A stretch of DNA of 64,000 bases from WHSW01 sp963821345 (GTDB taxonomy: Bacteria > Actinomycetota > Thermoleophilia > Solirubrobacterales > 70-9): contig CAWGDM010000005.1 in the NCBI GenBank assembly GCA_963821345.1, positions 4,139 to 68,138 of the forward strand, in the 5' to 3' direction. Positions 1-8,409 of this stretch are shown here, piece by piece. A model generated the notes under the pieces. It ran no database searches and was not told the DNA's origin. It saw only the letters and a program-made list of their open reading frames with translations. The translations under genes were made by a program, and so were the position numbers. How positions within the stretch are numbered: the stretch's first letter is position 1; each line of letters starts with the position of its first letter.

Positions 1-1321
1 CCAGCAGCCGTTCCTCGAGCCAGGTCTCGCCGCGGAAGTGGCGGTACTGCTCGGCGCGAAGCCGGTCGGCGAGGCGCCCGGACGGCAGTTCGACGTCGTC
101 GTAGGTGACCACCTCGTCCTGCGCGATGTCGCGCCGCAGCCGGCAGCCCTGCGACGAGACCGTGGGGCAGGTAGCGCTCGGCGCACATCTCCTCGACGTT
201 CGCGGCCTCGCCGTAGGTCATGAACATCCCGTAGTCGTCGAGGACCTCGCCGGCCCGCAGGTCGCGCTTCGCCACCGCGCAGACCTCCACCGACCGGGCC
301 GGCGAGCGGCGGCGCCAGGCCGTCGCCGAGCAGGACGACCCGGGCGATGGAATTCGGCGCCTCGAACGTGCGGCAGGTGGTACGGGATCCAGAAGGGATA
401 CAGCGGCCCGTCGCCCAGCTTGTAGAGGTTCAGGTAGTGCTGCTGCTTCGGGTCCGCGTGCTCGGCCAGGCAGAAGACCTTGACGTTGGCGGGCCCGACC
501 GTGTAGTCGACGATCCCGCCGAGCGCCCGGACCTCGTCGAGGTCGTAGAGCGACGGCAGCTCGAGCGGGGAGCCGTCGAACGGCACGCCGCGCGACATCC
601 CCCTGGACAGGACCTTGAACCCGGTCGCGTTGGCGGCGATCGTCTGCTCGAAGCTGATCTTCGAGCCGTCGGCGAAGGAGGTCACCATCGCCGGGTTCTG
701 AGCCCACTTCTCGGCGAACTCCTTCTGGGTGTCCGGGTTGCGGTAGGGATCCTGAAGCCCCTTCACGTTGCCGATCACCCGCGGCGTCGAGCCCGAGCCC
801 CGACACCCAGCGGTACAGGTTCATCTGAATTCCGGGCTCGTCCCCGTCGCAGGCCGAGAGGATCACGTCGTGCCGGCGGGCGTAGAGCTGGAGCATCGGC
901 CCGATCGTCGCGTCGAGCTCGGCGTTCATCAGGATCACGTGCTTGCCGTGGGCAAAGGCCTCGAGCGCGACCTGAGCGCCCAGCTCGACCGATCCGGTGA
1001 CGTCGACGAGCGCGTCGAGCTGCTCCGAGCGAGCAGAGCAGCATCGGGTCGTCGGTGATCACCGGGCGTTCGGCTGCGACCGCGTCCTCGAAGGCGCCCG
1101 GCGTGTCGGCGACCACGCTCTCGGCGCATGCCCGCGTATTCGTAGACCTCCGCCGCCCGCTCGAGTCGGCGCCCGTAGATCGCCGCGACCTGCATGCCGG
1201 GGACGCTGTTGGTGATCGTGTTCGCCAGCCCCTGAGCCATGAACCCCGCACCGATGAAGCCGACCCGAATCGGGCGGCCCTCTCGCTCGCGGGCCTCGAG
1301 CATCCGGTCGACGATGATCAT
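1..1321 (-). CDS. COG4091-type dehydrogenase with C-terminal SAF domain (partial, frameshifted)
   Basis: NAD(P)-dependent homoserine-dehydrogenase-like oxidoreductase of the kind found in surface-sugar operons. The N-terminus has a Rossmann motif (GFIGAGFMAQG) about 20 residues in. The middle carries the family-like stretches VTGSVELGAQVALEA and CDGDEPGIQMNLYRWVSG, followed by GNVKGLQDPYRNPDTQ. The C-terminal part (VEVCAVAKRDLRAGEVLDDYG) is a SAF domain. The ATG at 1321 overlaps the TGA of the upstream epimerase (ATGA), so the two are translationally coupled. The reading frame breaks near 355 (an extra G in CACGTTC), near 1036 and near 1130. Each break is repaired by removing one base. The 3' end runs off the left edge, although 440 codons is already close to full family length. 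The substrate is unknown; context suggests a nucleotide-sugar intermediate. Confidence 0.7.
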
Positions 1322-1920
1322 CGGCCCGGGCTCCCGGCCGCCGTCGCGGCGTGCGACTCGGCCATCCTCTCCCGGACCTCGGCCTCGGCCTCGGATAGCA
1401 GCGGCCAGTCCCGGTCCTTGTCGGAGATCTCGGTCACGGGCAGCGGCCAGCTCAGCCCGAGGCCGGGGTCGTCGTAGCGCAGACCCCCCTCGTGGCCGGG
1501 GGCGTAGAACTCGCCGACCTGGTAGCTCGTCTCGGTGCGTGTCCTCGAGCACCTGATAGCCGTGGGCGAAGCGCCCGGGTACGTAGAGGGCGCGGTGGTT
1601 GTCGGCGCTGAGCTCGACGGCGACATGCTCGAGGTAGGTCGGGCTCTCGGGACGGAGGTCGACGATGATGTCGAGGATCGCCCCACGGGTGCAGCGGACG
1701 AGCTTCGTCTCCACCGCCGGCGGATACTGGAAGTGCATTCCCCGCATCGTCCCGGCGCGGAGGTTGAACGCGAGGTTGGCCTGCGCGATCACCGGCTCGA
1801 GCCCGTGCTCGGAGAACTCGTGCTGACAGAACGCGCGGGCGAAGAAGCCCGCGGTTGTCCGGCTTGCGATCGACGTCGATCACGAAACGCGCCCTCGAGC
1901 TTGGTCTCGGTGAAGATCAT
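1318..1920 (-). CDS. dTDP-4-dehydrorhamnose 3,5-epimerase-like (RmlC/RfbC family), frameshifted
   Basis: Cupin-fold sugar epimerase. The start MIFTETKLEGAF, then VIDVDRKPDNRGFFARAFC, GTMRGMHFQYPP, LVRCTRGAILDIIVDLRPES and YVPGRFAHGYQVLED are RmlC-family signatures. The His of MRGMHFQ aligns with the family's catalytic His. The repaired length is about 200 residues, normal for RmlC. Three frame breaks are present: an extra T near 1886 (GCGTTTCGTG), an extra G near 1857 (CGCGGGCTTC) and an extra C near 1546. The ATG at 1920 follows a purine-rich AGGGACAG. The genes around it (rfbF, PIG-L deacetylase, COG4091 dehydrogenase) point to a CDP- rather than dTDP-linked substrate. The family assignment is firm; the exact sugar is an inference. 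Confidence 0.75.
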
Positions 1921-1960
1921 CTGTCCCTCCTGTCCCTGGTTGGTCTGTGGCTTCCTGGGT

Positions 1961-2625
1961 TCACGCCAGCACCGCCTTGCGGCAGTAGAAGGCCTCCGCG
2001 TAGGAGGTCGGCGACTGGCACTCCATCCCGCGCAGTCGCAGCAGCCCGGAGAACAGGTCCTCCTTGAACCACCGCTTGCGCGCTGGGAAGCGAAGTGATC
2101 CATCAGGTGGTCGACCTTCTGCCGGCAGAGGTCGTCCTCGAGCGGCACGAACAGGTTCGGCGACCCCATGTCGCCGTCGTACTTCGGCACCTCGTACTCG
2201 AGGATCAGGTGGTCCCGGAACGTGTTCCAGGTCAGCTCGCTGACGAGGCGATGGTCCTGGTGGAGGTCCTGGCGCTGGTGCGTGAACACGAGGTCGGGCG
2301 AGAATTCGCCGTGCAGGGTCTCGAAGAAGGCCTTGATCTCACCGCCGTCATAGGGGAAGAAGCCGTCCCTGAAGTCGCGGACGATGACGCGCTGCTCGAG
2401 CCCGCCGTTGGCGCGGCTCAGAAGCGAGGCCGCGCTGGCCTCGGCCTCGGCCTCGCGCTCGCCGTTGCCGCTGAGGACAACCCACCAGATCGCCGAGACC
2501 AGGCCCTCCTCGACGAGCTTGAGGATCGTTCCGCCGCAACCGATCTCGATGTCGTCGGGATGGGCGCCAACCGCCAAAAGCCGCGCCGGCTGCGCCTCGG
2601 GCGGCCCCATCAGCAACGGCAGCAT
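1961..2625 (-). CDS. PIG-L / LmbE family deacetylase, frameshifted near C-terminus
   Basis: Zinc-dependent N-deacetylase of the LmbE/GlcNAc-PI deacetylase superfamily, usually acting on N-acetylated sugars or sugar conjugates. The metal-binding motif AHPDDIEIGCGG lies near residue 18, and the second motif THQRQDLHQDHRL near residue 113, so both the AHPDD and HxxDH elements are intact. About 220 residues, usual for the family. A two-base insertion or one-base deletion near 2085 breaks the frame. Repair gives a natural end (FYCRKAVLA) at the TGA 1961-1963. The ATG at 2625 overlaps the TGA of rfbF as TGATG. In this operon it may remove an acyl group from a nucleotide-sugar or glycan intermediate. 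Confidence 0.8.
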
Positions 2626-3460
2626 CAGGCGGGTGCCGCCTGCAGCGCGGCCGCACCGTTGCGCCGTTCATGTTGTTGCGACCGTTCAGGTTCCACAGCT
2701 GCCACGGGGCCTGCGCGCTCTCGTGCAGGCCTTCGAGCCACTGCTGATCCTTGAGCGTGTCCATCGGCGACCAGAAGCCCTTGTGGCGGTGGGCGAGCAC
2801 CTGGTCCGTCGCCATCAGCCGCTGCAGCGGCTCCTCCACCAGGTCCTCTCCGGGGCGCAGGTCGTCGAGGAAGTCCGTCCGCATGACGAAGTAGCCGCCG
2901 TTGATCCAGACGTCGGAGCGGGTGACGTCGCGGAGCCCGCGGACGCGGTCCTGCTCGTCGACCGAGACGACGTGGAAGCTGTAGTTCGGATGGACCGCGA
3001 GGAAGCTGGCGGTCACGCCGGCCGACTTCGTACGCTCGATCATCGCCGGCAGGTTGGCGTCGGTGAGCGTGTCGCCGTAGTTGGCGAGGAACATCTCATC
3101 GTCGCGGAGCAGGTCGCCGACGGCGCGCAGCCGCTCGCCGATCGACGCCCGCAGGCCGGTGTCGACGAAGGTGATCTTCCAGTCGTGGATGTCGGTCTTC
3201 AGCAGGTGGACGTTGGCGCCACCGTCGGAGAGCACGAAATCGTTCGCGAGCGCTTCGTCGTAGGTGAGGAAGAACTCCTTGATCGCCTCGGCCTTGTAGC
3301 CGAGGCAGAGCACGAAGTCGGTGAACCCCCAGTGGGCGTAGTACTTCATCACGTGCCAGAGGATCGGCCGGTTGCCGATCGGGATCATCGGCTTGGGCAA
3401 GACCTCGGAGGCCTCGCGCATGCGCAGGCCCTGGCCACCGCAGAAGATCACGACCTTCAC
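2625..3460 (-). CDS. rfbF: glucose-1-phosphate cytidylyltransferase
   Basis: Makes CDP-glucose from CTP and glucose-1-phosphate, the entry step to CDP-3,6-dideoxyhexoses and branched CDP sugars. The nucleotidyltransferase signature is at the N-terminus (VIFCGGQGLRMREASEVLPKP, then IGNRPILWHVMKYYAHWG). The RfbF-specific features NYGDTLTDANLP, NGGYFVMRTDFLD and the C-terminal FWSPMDTLKDQQWLE are all present. The GTG start at 3460 is supported by a good ribosome-binding site (AGAGGTGA, 6 nt upstream). The frame probably slips near 2655-2665; repair ends the protein in LQAAPA with TGA overlapping the next ATG (TGATG). First gene of a four-gene minus-strand operon. CDP-glucose 4,6-dehydratase (rfbG) and rfbH are not in the window. 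Confidence 0.9.
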
Positions 3461-3551
3461 TGAGTCACCTCTTGTCTCTCGGTTGGAGCAATCGCGGATC
3501 GCATCGGACCCTCGGCCGATCAACGTCGTGCGAGCAGAAAACTCACGCCGC

Positions 3552-3577
3552 GGGACCGAAACCCCTGGGACCGAAAC
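3552..3577. repeat. direct repeat GGGACCGAAAC x2, 15-bp period
   Basis: Two exact copies of the 11-mer GGGACCGAAAC, at 3552-3562 and 3567-3577, lie in the 204-bp divergent gap between rfbF (minus) and the sugar-phosphate transferase (plus). The position would suit a regulator of both operons. No binding protein is known, so an operator role is an inference. The rest of the gap shows only the rfbF ribosome-binding site. Confidence 0.45.
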
Positions 3578-3664
3578 GCGAGGTGGGGGTGCCAATTACG
3601 GTTGGTCTGCGGGAAGGGCGCGCACTCTCGGCGGGGTGACGGGCGTTGCTGCTTCAGGCGTCTT

Positions 3665-5258
3665 ATGTCCGAGCAACAACTGCAAGCCGAGGTCCCGGGC
3701 GAGCCGAATCTGGACGTCCCGTCCACGGCTCGTCCACGGCTGAATCGGTTCCGGCATCCCTTCACGCGGGATCCCGCCGGCGGCCGTCCGGTCTCCCGTG
3801 ACATTCCCGAGGGACACCTGCGCGACACCACCTACCGTCGCGACGCGATCTACCGCCGCTGTCTCGCGGTCGCCGACGTCGGCTCGGCGGCCGTGGCCGT
3901 GCTCATCGGGGTGCCGATGCTGGGCCACGACGCCCTCCACCCGCTCGCCCTGCTCGCGCTCCCGCTCGTGCTGGTGGTCGGCAAGCTGAGCGGCCTCTAC
4001 GACCGCGACGAGTACCTGCTGCGCAAGACGACCCTGGACGAGGTCCCGACCCTGTTCTCGGTCGCCACGCTCTACACGCTGCTGATCTGGCTCAGCGGCG
4101 ACCTGATCCTCGACGGGCACTTCGGTCGCGACCAGGTGGTCGGGGTCTGGGGGCTCCTGTTCGCGTGCATGGTCGGCACCCGCGCGCTCGCCCGCGCGGT
4201 GGCCCGCAGGGCCGTCACGGAGGAGCGCTGCGTGGTGCTCGGCGACCTCGAGACCGCGACCTGGATCAGCCGCCGCCTCGATGCGGCACCGGGGCTGAAG
4301 GCCCGGGTGGTCGCGCGGTGGCCGCTCGAGGGCGAGGGTGACCCGAACGCAGCCAACGGCGGCCATGGTCACAACGGCAACGGGCACAACGGCAACGGGC
4401 GGAACGGCAACGGGCGGAACGGCAACGGGCAACGGGCGACGCTCAAGTTGCTGCTCGACGTCGAGCGGGTCGAGCGCGCGATCATCGCGCCGCGGGGCGC
4501 GGTCTCCGACGACCTCCTGAACACGACCAGGCACCTCAAGTCGCTCGGGGTGCGGGTGAGCCTGCTGCCGCGCCTGCTCGAGGTCGTCGGCTCCTCGGTG
4601 GAGGTCGACGACGTGGACGGGATCACCATGCTCGGCATGCGCCGTTACGGGCTCAGTCGTTCGTCACGGGCGGTCAAGCGCTCGTTCGACATCGTCGCCG
4701 GAGGGGCTGCTGCTGCTCGTCCTCTCTCCGCTCCTGGCCGTGATCGCAGTCGCGATCAAGCTTGATTCCGGCGGCCCCGTGCTCTTCCGCCAGCGGCGGA
4801 TGGGACGCGACGACGTCCCCTTCGAAATGTTCAAGTTCAGGACCATGGTCGACGACGCCGAGGCGCAGAAGTCGGCCCTGAAGGGCCGAAACGAGGCCAA
4901 CGGCGGCTTGTTCAAGATCAAGGACGACCCGCGAATCACCAGGGTCGGCGGCCGCCTCAGGCGCTACTCCCTCGACGAGCTGCCGCAGCTCCTCAACGTG
5001 CTGCGCGGGGACATGGCGCTGGTCGGCCCGCGGCCGCTGGTGCTCGACGAGGACAGCATGATCGAGGGCTGGCGGCGATCCCGCCTCGAACTCCCGCCCG
5101 GAATGACCGGCCCCTGGCAGGTGTTCGGCTCGGCCAGGATCCCGCTCGACGAGATGGTGAAGATCGACTACCTGTACGGGGCCAACTGGTCGCTGTGGCT
5201 CGATGTGAAGACGCTGCTGCGAACGGTCCCGTTCGTCGTCGGGCGGCGGGGCCTGTGA
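3665..5258 (+). CDS. polyprenyl-phosphate sugar-1-phosphate transferase (WbaP/CpsE-like), frameshifted
   Basis: Initiating membrane enzyme of glycan assembly: it moves a sugar-1-phosphate from a nucleotide sugar to undecaprenyl (or decaprenyl) phosphate. The N-terminal half has predicted helices (around AVAVLIGVPML, LALLALPLVLVVG and LFSVATLYTLLIWL) and a CoA-binding-like Rossmann region with a Gly-Asn repeat. The C-terminal catalytic domain carries PVLFRQRRMGRDDVPF, MFKFRTMVDDAE, DDPRITRVGGRLRRYSLDELPQ and VLRGDMALVGPRP, all typical of bacterial sugar transferases. An extra G near 4703 (GGAGGGGCTG) splits the frame; repair restores a hydrophobic helix (GGLLLLVLSPLLAVIAVAI). ATG 3665 is chosen; a TTG at 3602 is also in frame. 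The stop overlaps the next GTG. Confidence 0.85.
4365..4433 (+). repeat. 15-bp tandem repeat encoding (NGNGx)n
   Basis: About four copies of AACGGCAACGGGCNN lie in frame inside the sugar-phosphate transferase and encode a Gly/Asn linker (NGNGH, NGNGR, NGNGR, NGNGQ). The unit is a multiple of three, so copy-number change would keep the frame and alter only linker length between the Rossmann-like part and the catalytic domain. Confidence 0.85.
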
Positions 5259-6094
5259 GCTCCCAAACCGCCAAACCGCAAAGACGGCTGCACAAGCGCG
5301 ACCCCTGGCCGGGCTGGTCTCCGTTCGTGGCGACCGCCTCGAAGGCGATCGGGAACGAAACGAAGCCGGCGCTCCCGGTCGCCGTCTGCGTCCACGAGGG
5401 CTCGCTGCGCGACCGGCTGTGCGAGGCGCTCGCCGCCGGCGGCCATGCGGTGCCGCTGAGAGCCGCGAGCGTCGACGGGCTACTCGGGTCCTGCAACGGG
5501 GTCGCCCCCGCCTGCGTCGTCATCGCGGCCGAGCGCCCGGACCGCGCGGCCGTCGACGCCGTGCGCACCATCCGCGAGACGCTCGACGAGGCGGCCGCCG
5601 TTCTCGTCTGTCGACGGGCCGGAGGAGCTCAGGTCCAGCGAGCGCTGGAGCTGGGCGTCGACGGGGTGGTGATGATCGACGACGCCGAGGGCGCGCTGGC
5701 GGCCGTCGTCAGCGTCGTCTGCGCCGGCCAGGTCTCGGTCCCCAGCGAGCGCCGCGGCGAGGTGCGGACCGTGGCGCTCACCAATCGCGAGAAGCAGATC
5801 CTTGCGCTGGTGGTGACCGGGCTCACCAACGCCCAGATCGCCCAGAAGCTGTTCCTCGCGGAGAGCACGGTGAAGAGCCACCTGTCGTCCGCGTTCGCCA
5901 AGCTCGGCGTCTCGTCTCGAAACGAGGCCGCGAGCGTGATCCTCGACCCGGAGCGCGCCCAGCGTCTGGGCATCCTGGGGATCCGGTCGGAGGCCGTTAC
6001 CGCGCCGCTGCCGGGGCTCGGCAACGACAACGGTTTGCGCGGACCCAACCCCGGCCCCCCGGTCGAAACTCCAACAATCGGGAACCGGGGTTGA
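5255..6094 (+). CDS. LuxR/NarL-type regulator with degenerate receiver domain
   Basis: 279-aa transcription regulator. Residues about 35-155 resemble a CheY-like receiver, and residues about 170-230 form a LuxR helix-turn-helix (LTNREKQILALVVTGLTNAQ, then IAQKLFLAESTVKSHLSSAFAKLGV). The receiver lacks the usual acidic pair after strand 1 (AVCVHEGS), the phospho-Asp (ACVVIAAERPD) and the conserved Lys (VLVCRRAG). It is therefore unlikely to be phosphorylated and may bind a ligand or partner instead. The GTG at 5255 overlaps the transferase stop (GTGA), so regulator and initiating transferase are co-translated. It may control the polysaccharide operons. The tail is Pro/Gly/Asn-rich. Confidence 0.8.
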   Translation: MSSQTAKPQRRLHKRDPWPGWSPFVATASKAIGNETKPALPVAVCVHEGSLRDRLCEALAAGGHAVPLRAASVDGLLGSCNGVAPACVVIAAERPDRAAVDAVRTIRETLDEAAAVLVCRRAGGAQVQRALELGVDGVVMIDDAEGALAAVVSVVCAGQVSVPSERRGEVRTVALTNREKQILALVVTGLTNAQIAQKLFLAESTVKSHLSSAFAKLGVSSRNEAASVILDPERAQRLGILGIRSEAVTAPLPGLGNDNGLRGPNPGPPVETPTIGNRG

Positions 6095-6125
6095 CCCTGA
6101 TCCGGCGGTCCCGCAGCAGCAGCGA

Positions 6126-6674
6126 CTATCGCTGACGGTATCCGCGCCGATCGACCACTTGAACGGCGGCGGCCGGGACCGGACCCGCGTAGGAGATGCT
6201 GCCGCCCAACAGGGACTTGGCGGTCACCTCCTGGCTGTCGATCCCTGGAGTGTTCTCGGCCCACTCGGCGAGCATGCGATCGGCCTCTCCGCTGGGGTAC
6301 GTCGGCGGCCGCCCGTCGATCCACGGCTCGCCCGCGTGAAACGCTTTCTGGACCAGGTCCTCGTCCGATCCGATCTGCTCCGGATCGAGCTGAGTCAGGT
6401 CGACTCGCACGATGCCCAACGGGAGATTCCCGTTTCGCTGGTGGTAGTGGCACACGGCGAGGGTCGATACGTACACCCGACCGGACCGCCAGAACGGATG
6501 CTGCTCGTTGGCGCTGTCAGGATCGATGCCCCGGTCCTCGATCCCGGCCAGCGAATCCTCGGCCGTCGCGTGGTACAGCCATCGACCATTGGTCTTGATA
6601 TACGAGTCGAGCTCGGTCGGATCGAGGATGACGTCAGTGTCCCACCTCGGAGCCTGATGGTCCTTCCGCCCCAT
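6126..6674 (-). CDS. uncharacterised protein, possible ADP-ribosyltransferase-like fold
   Basis: 182 aa, not recognised with certainty. The stretch WLYHATAEDSLAGIEDRGIDP looks like the opening strand-helix of ADP-ribosyltransferase-fold proteins (KptA/DarT type, LYHGT...I...GL.P). The later VYVSTLAVCHYH and the C-terminal SISYAGPVPAAAVQVV also fit that layout (second strand, and a 'xGxIPpxxI' end). No signal peptide or membrane helix is seen. Base composition looks lower in GC than its neighbours, which may mean recent acquisition. It is a single gene, convergent with the LuxR regulator and divergent from the secreted protein. The fold is an inference; a toxin or nucleic-acid-modifying role is only a possibility. 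Confidence 0.45.
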   Translation of the reverse strand: MGRKDHQAPRWDTDVILDPTELDSYIKTNGRWLYHATAEDSLAGIEDRGIDPDSANEQHPFWRSGRVYVSTLAVCHYHQRNGNLPLGIVRVDLTQLDPEQIGSDEDLVQKAFHAGEPWIDGRPPTYPSGEADRMLAEWAENTPGIDSQEVTAKSLLGGSISYAGPVPAAAVQVVDRRGYRQR

Positions 6675-6745
6675 CTAACCGCCGTCGATCCAGGCTGTCG
6701 TCGCCGCGCACGGCGCGACTCCTCGCACGCCGATCGGCGCGACTT

Positions 6746-6774
6746 TTGCCCGGGCCGGCGGTTCGCAATAGGGT
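6746..6774 (+). promoter_or_regulatory. sigma70-type promoter for the secreted protein gene
   Basis: TTGCCC (6746-6751), a 17-bp spacer, then TAGGGT (6769-6774). Predicted transcription start is near 6781, leaving a short leader with a purine-rich ribosome-binding site (AGAGGGAG) before the GTG at 6807. Confidence 0.4.
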
Positions 6775-6806
6775 CCAAGCGGCAAACGAGAGAGGGAGTT
6801 CGAATC

Positions 6807-8300
6807 GTGGGCGTAAACCGTGGTCGCGTTGGCATCGTCGTCGCGCTCGCCGCCTTCGCGGCGCTGACCGCCACCGCTTCCGCGGTGCCGATCGTCGACA
6901 CCGGCACCCCCTCGCTGCCCGCGTTCAGCGGCGCCCCCGCGACCGCGCACAAGATCAAGGACCCGACGATCGCGCCGCAGAACCCCCACATGGCGACCAA
7001 CCCGAACTCGAACATCCACAACGACACCTGGATGACCGACGCCTACCAGCGCAAGGGCCCGCTCGGCAACAACCTGCAGATGTCTTCGGGGGCCAACTCG
7101 CCCGCGCTCTGCGGCTCGATCGCCTTCGACAAGCAGGGGCGGATCATGACCGTCTGCCCCTCGGCGGTCGCCCCGCCTGTCGCGCGGCTGATCGACCCGG
7201 TAACGCTCGACGTGATCTCCGCCTACACCCTGCCGACGGCGCCGAACGCGCCGGGGACCAAGGAGTACCAGAACTTCACCGGAGGCGGCTACTTCTACCT
7301 CGACAACAACGACCGGATCGTTGTCGCGACCAAGACCGACCACATCTTCGTCATCTCCCAGGGACCCGACGGCAACACGCTGACGCTCGAGGCCGACTAC
7401 GACCTGACCCCGGTGCTCGACGAGGACACGGAGCGGATCAGCTCGGCGCTGCCCGACTTCAACGGCCTGCTGTGGTTCGTCGTCAAGGCGACCGGCAGGG
7501 TTGGGACGCTCGACATGAAGACCGGCGTGATCAAGTCGAAGGTGCTCGGCGAGGAGATCGAGAATTCGTTCGCGGTCGGCAAGGACGGCGTCTACATCGT
7601 CTCCGACAAGCGCATGTACAAGTTCAAGGCGTCCGGCAACGGCAGCCCCCGGATCCTCTGGCAGAAGGGCTATCCGAACTCGGGGATCGTCAAGCCGAGC
7701 CAGGTCAACGCCGGCTCGGGGACGACGCCGACGCTGATGGACAACGGCCTCGTCTCGATCACCGACAACGCCGACCCGATGAACGTCGTCGTCTACCGGC
7801 GCGCGAACAAGCTCGACAAGGGCGAGAAGCGGATCCTCTGCAAGGAGCCGATCTTCGGCGTCGGCGCGAGCGCGACCGAGAACTCGATCATCACCGCGGG
7901 GCGCTCGCTGCTGGTCGAGAACAACTACGGCTACCAGGACCCGTTCGGGCCGACTGGCGGCGCGGTCACCGAGCCGGGCTTCGTCCGCGTCGACGTGAAC
8001 AAGAAGCTCACCGGCTGCAAGACCAAGTGGACGAACATGGACGTCCGCGCACCGACCGTGGTCCCGAAGCTGTCGACCAAGACCGGCCTGGTCTACACCT
8101 ACCAGCGCCCGCCCGACGACGCCGCCCAGGGCTACTACTGGACGGCGATCGACTGGCGCAACGGCAAGACCGTGTGGAACCGGTACGCCGGCTCGGGCCT
8201 GACCTTCAACAACAACTACGCCGGGCTCGCGCTCGGCCCCGACGGGACCGCCTACCTGGGCGTGATCGGCGGGATCATCGCCCTGCGCGACGGCGCCTGA
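6807..8300 (+). CDS. secreted beta-propeller-like (PQQ-repeat-like) protein
   Basis: 497 aa. It starts with a Sec signal peptide (positive NRGR, hydrophobic GIVVALAAFAALTATASA, likely cleavage after ASA). The mature part has repeated beta-strand blades such as LCGSIAFDKQGRIMTV, GGYFYLDNNDRIVVATK, NSFAVGKDGVYIVSDKRMYKF and AGLALGPDGTAYLGVIGGIIAL, which resemble PQQ- or quinoprotein-like propellers that read out 'key-value' strands. No enzyme motif was identified. The GTG at 6807 is preceded by AGAGGGAG at suitable spacing. It stands alone, followed closely by kup. Export is well supported; the function is unknown. Confidence 0.7.
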   Translation: MGVNRGRVGIVVALAAFAALTATASAVPIVDTGTPSLPAFSGAPATAHKIKDPTIAPQNPHMATNPNSNIHNDTWMTDAYQRKGPLGNNLQMSSGANSPALCGSIAFDKQGRIMTVCPSAVAPPVARLIDPVTLDVISAYTLPTAPNAPGTKEYQNFTGGGYFYLDNNDRIVVATKTDHIFVISQGPDGNTLTLEADYDLTPVLDEDTERISSALPDFNGLLWFVVKATGRVGTLDMKTGVIKSKVLGEEIENSFAVGKDGVYIVSDKRMYKFKASGNGSPRILWQKGYPNSGIVKPSQVNAGSGTTPTLMDNGLVSITDNADPMNVVVYRRANKLDKGEKRILCKEPIFGVGASATENSIITAGRSLLVENNYGYQDPFGPTGGAVTEPGFVRVDVNKKLTGCKTKWTNMDVRAPTVVPKLSTKTGLVYTYQRPPDDAAQGYYWTAIDWRNGKTVWNRYAGSGLTFNNNYAGLALGPDGTAYLGVIGGIIALRDGA

Positions 8301-8409
8301 GCCACTGACGGAACAAGACCAGCCGTTCACGGCGGCCGACGAGCCCGGGGCACCCGAGCGCGAGGGGCGCGGGCGCAGCCACCGCCGCCTTCAGCTCGGC
8401 GCAACCGCA

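Noticed and set aside
4365..4433. CRISPR-like array
   Set aside because: The repeats are contiguous 15-mers with no spacers and lie in frame inside a gene.
6675..8330. Long open frame antisense to the secreted beta-propeller gene
   Set aside because: Arg/Asp/Val-rich mirror of a real gene. High-GC codon structure keeps antisense frames open; it has no family motif and no start signal.
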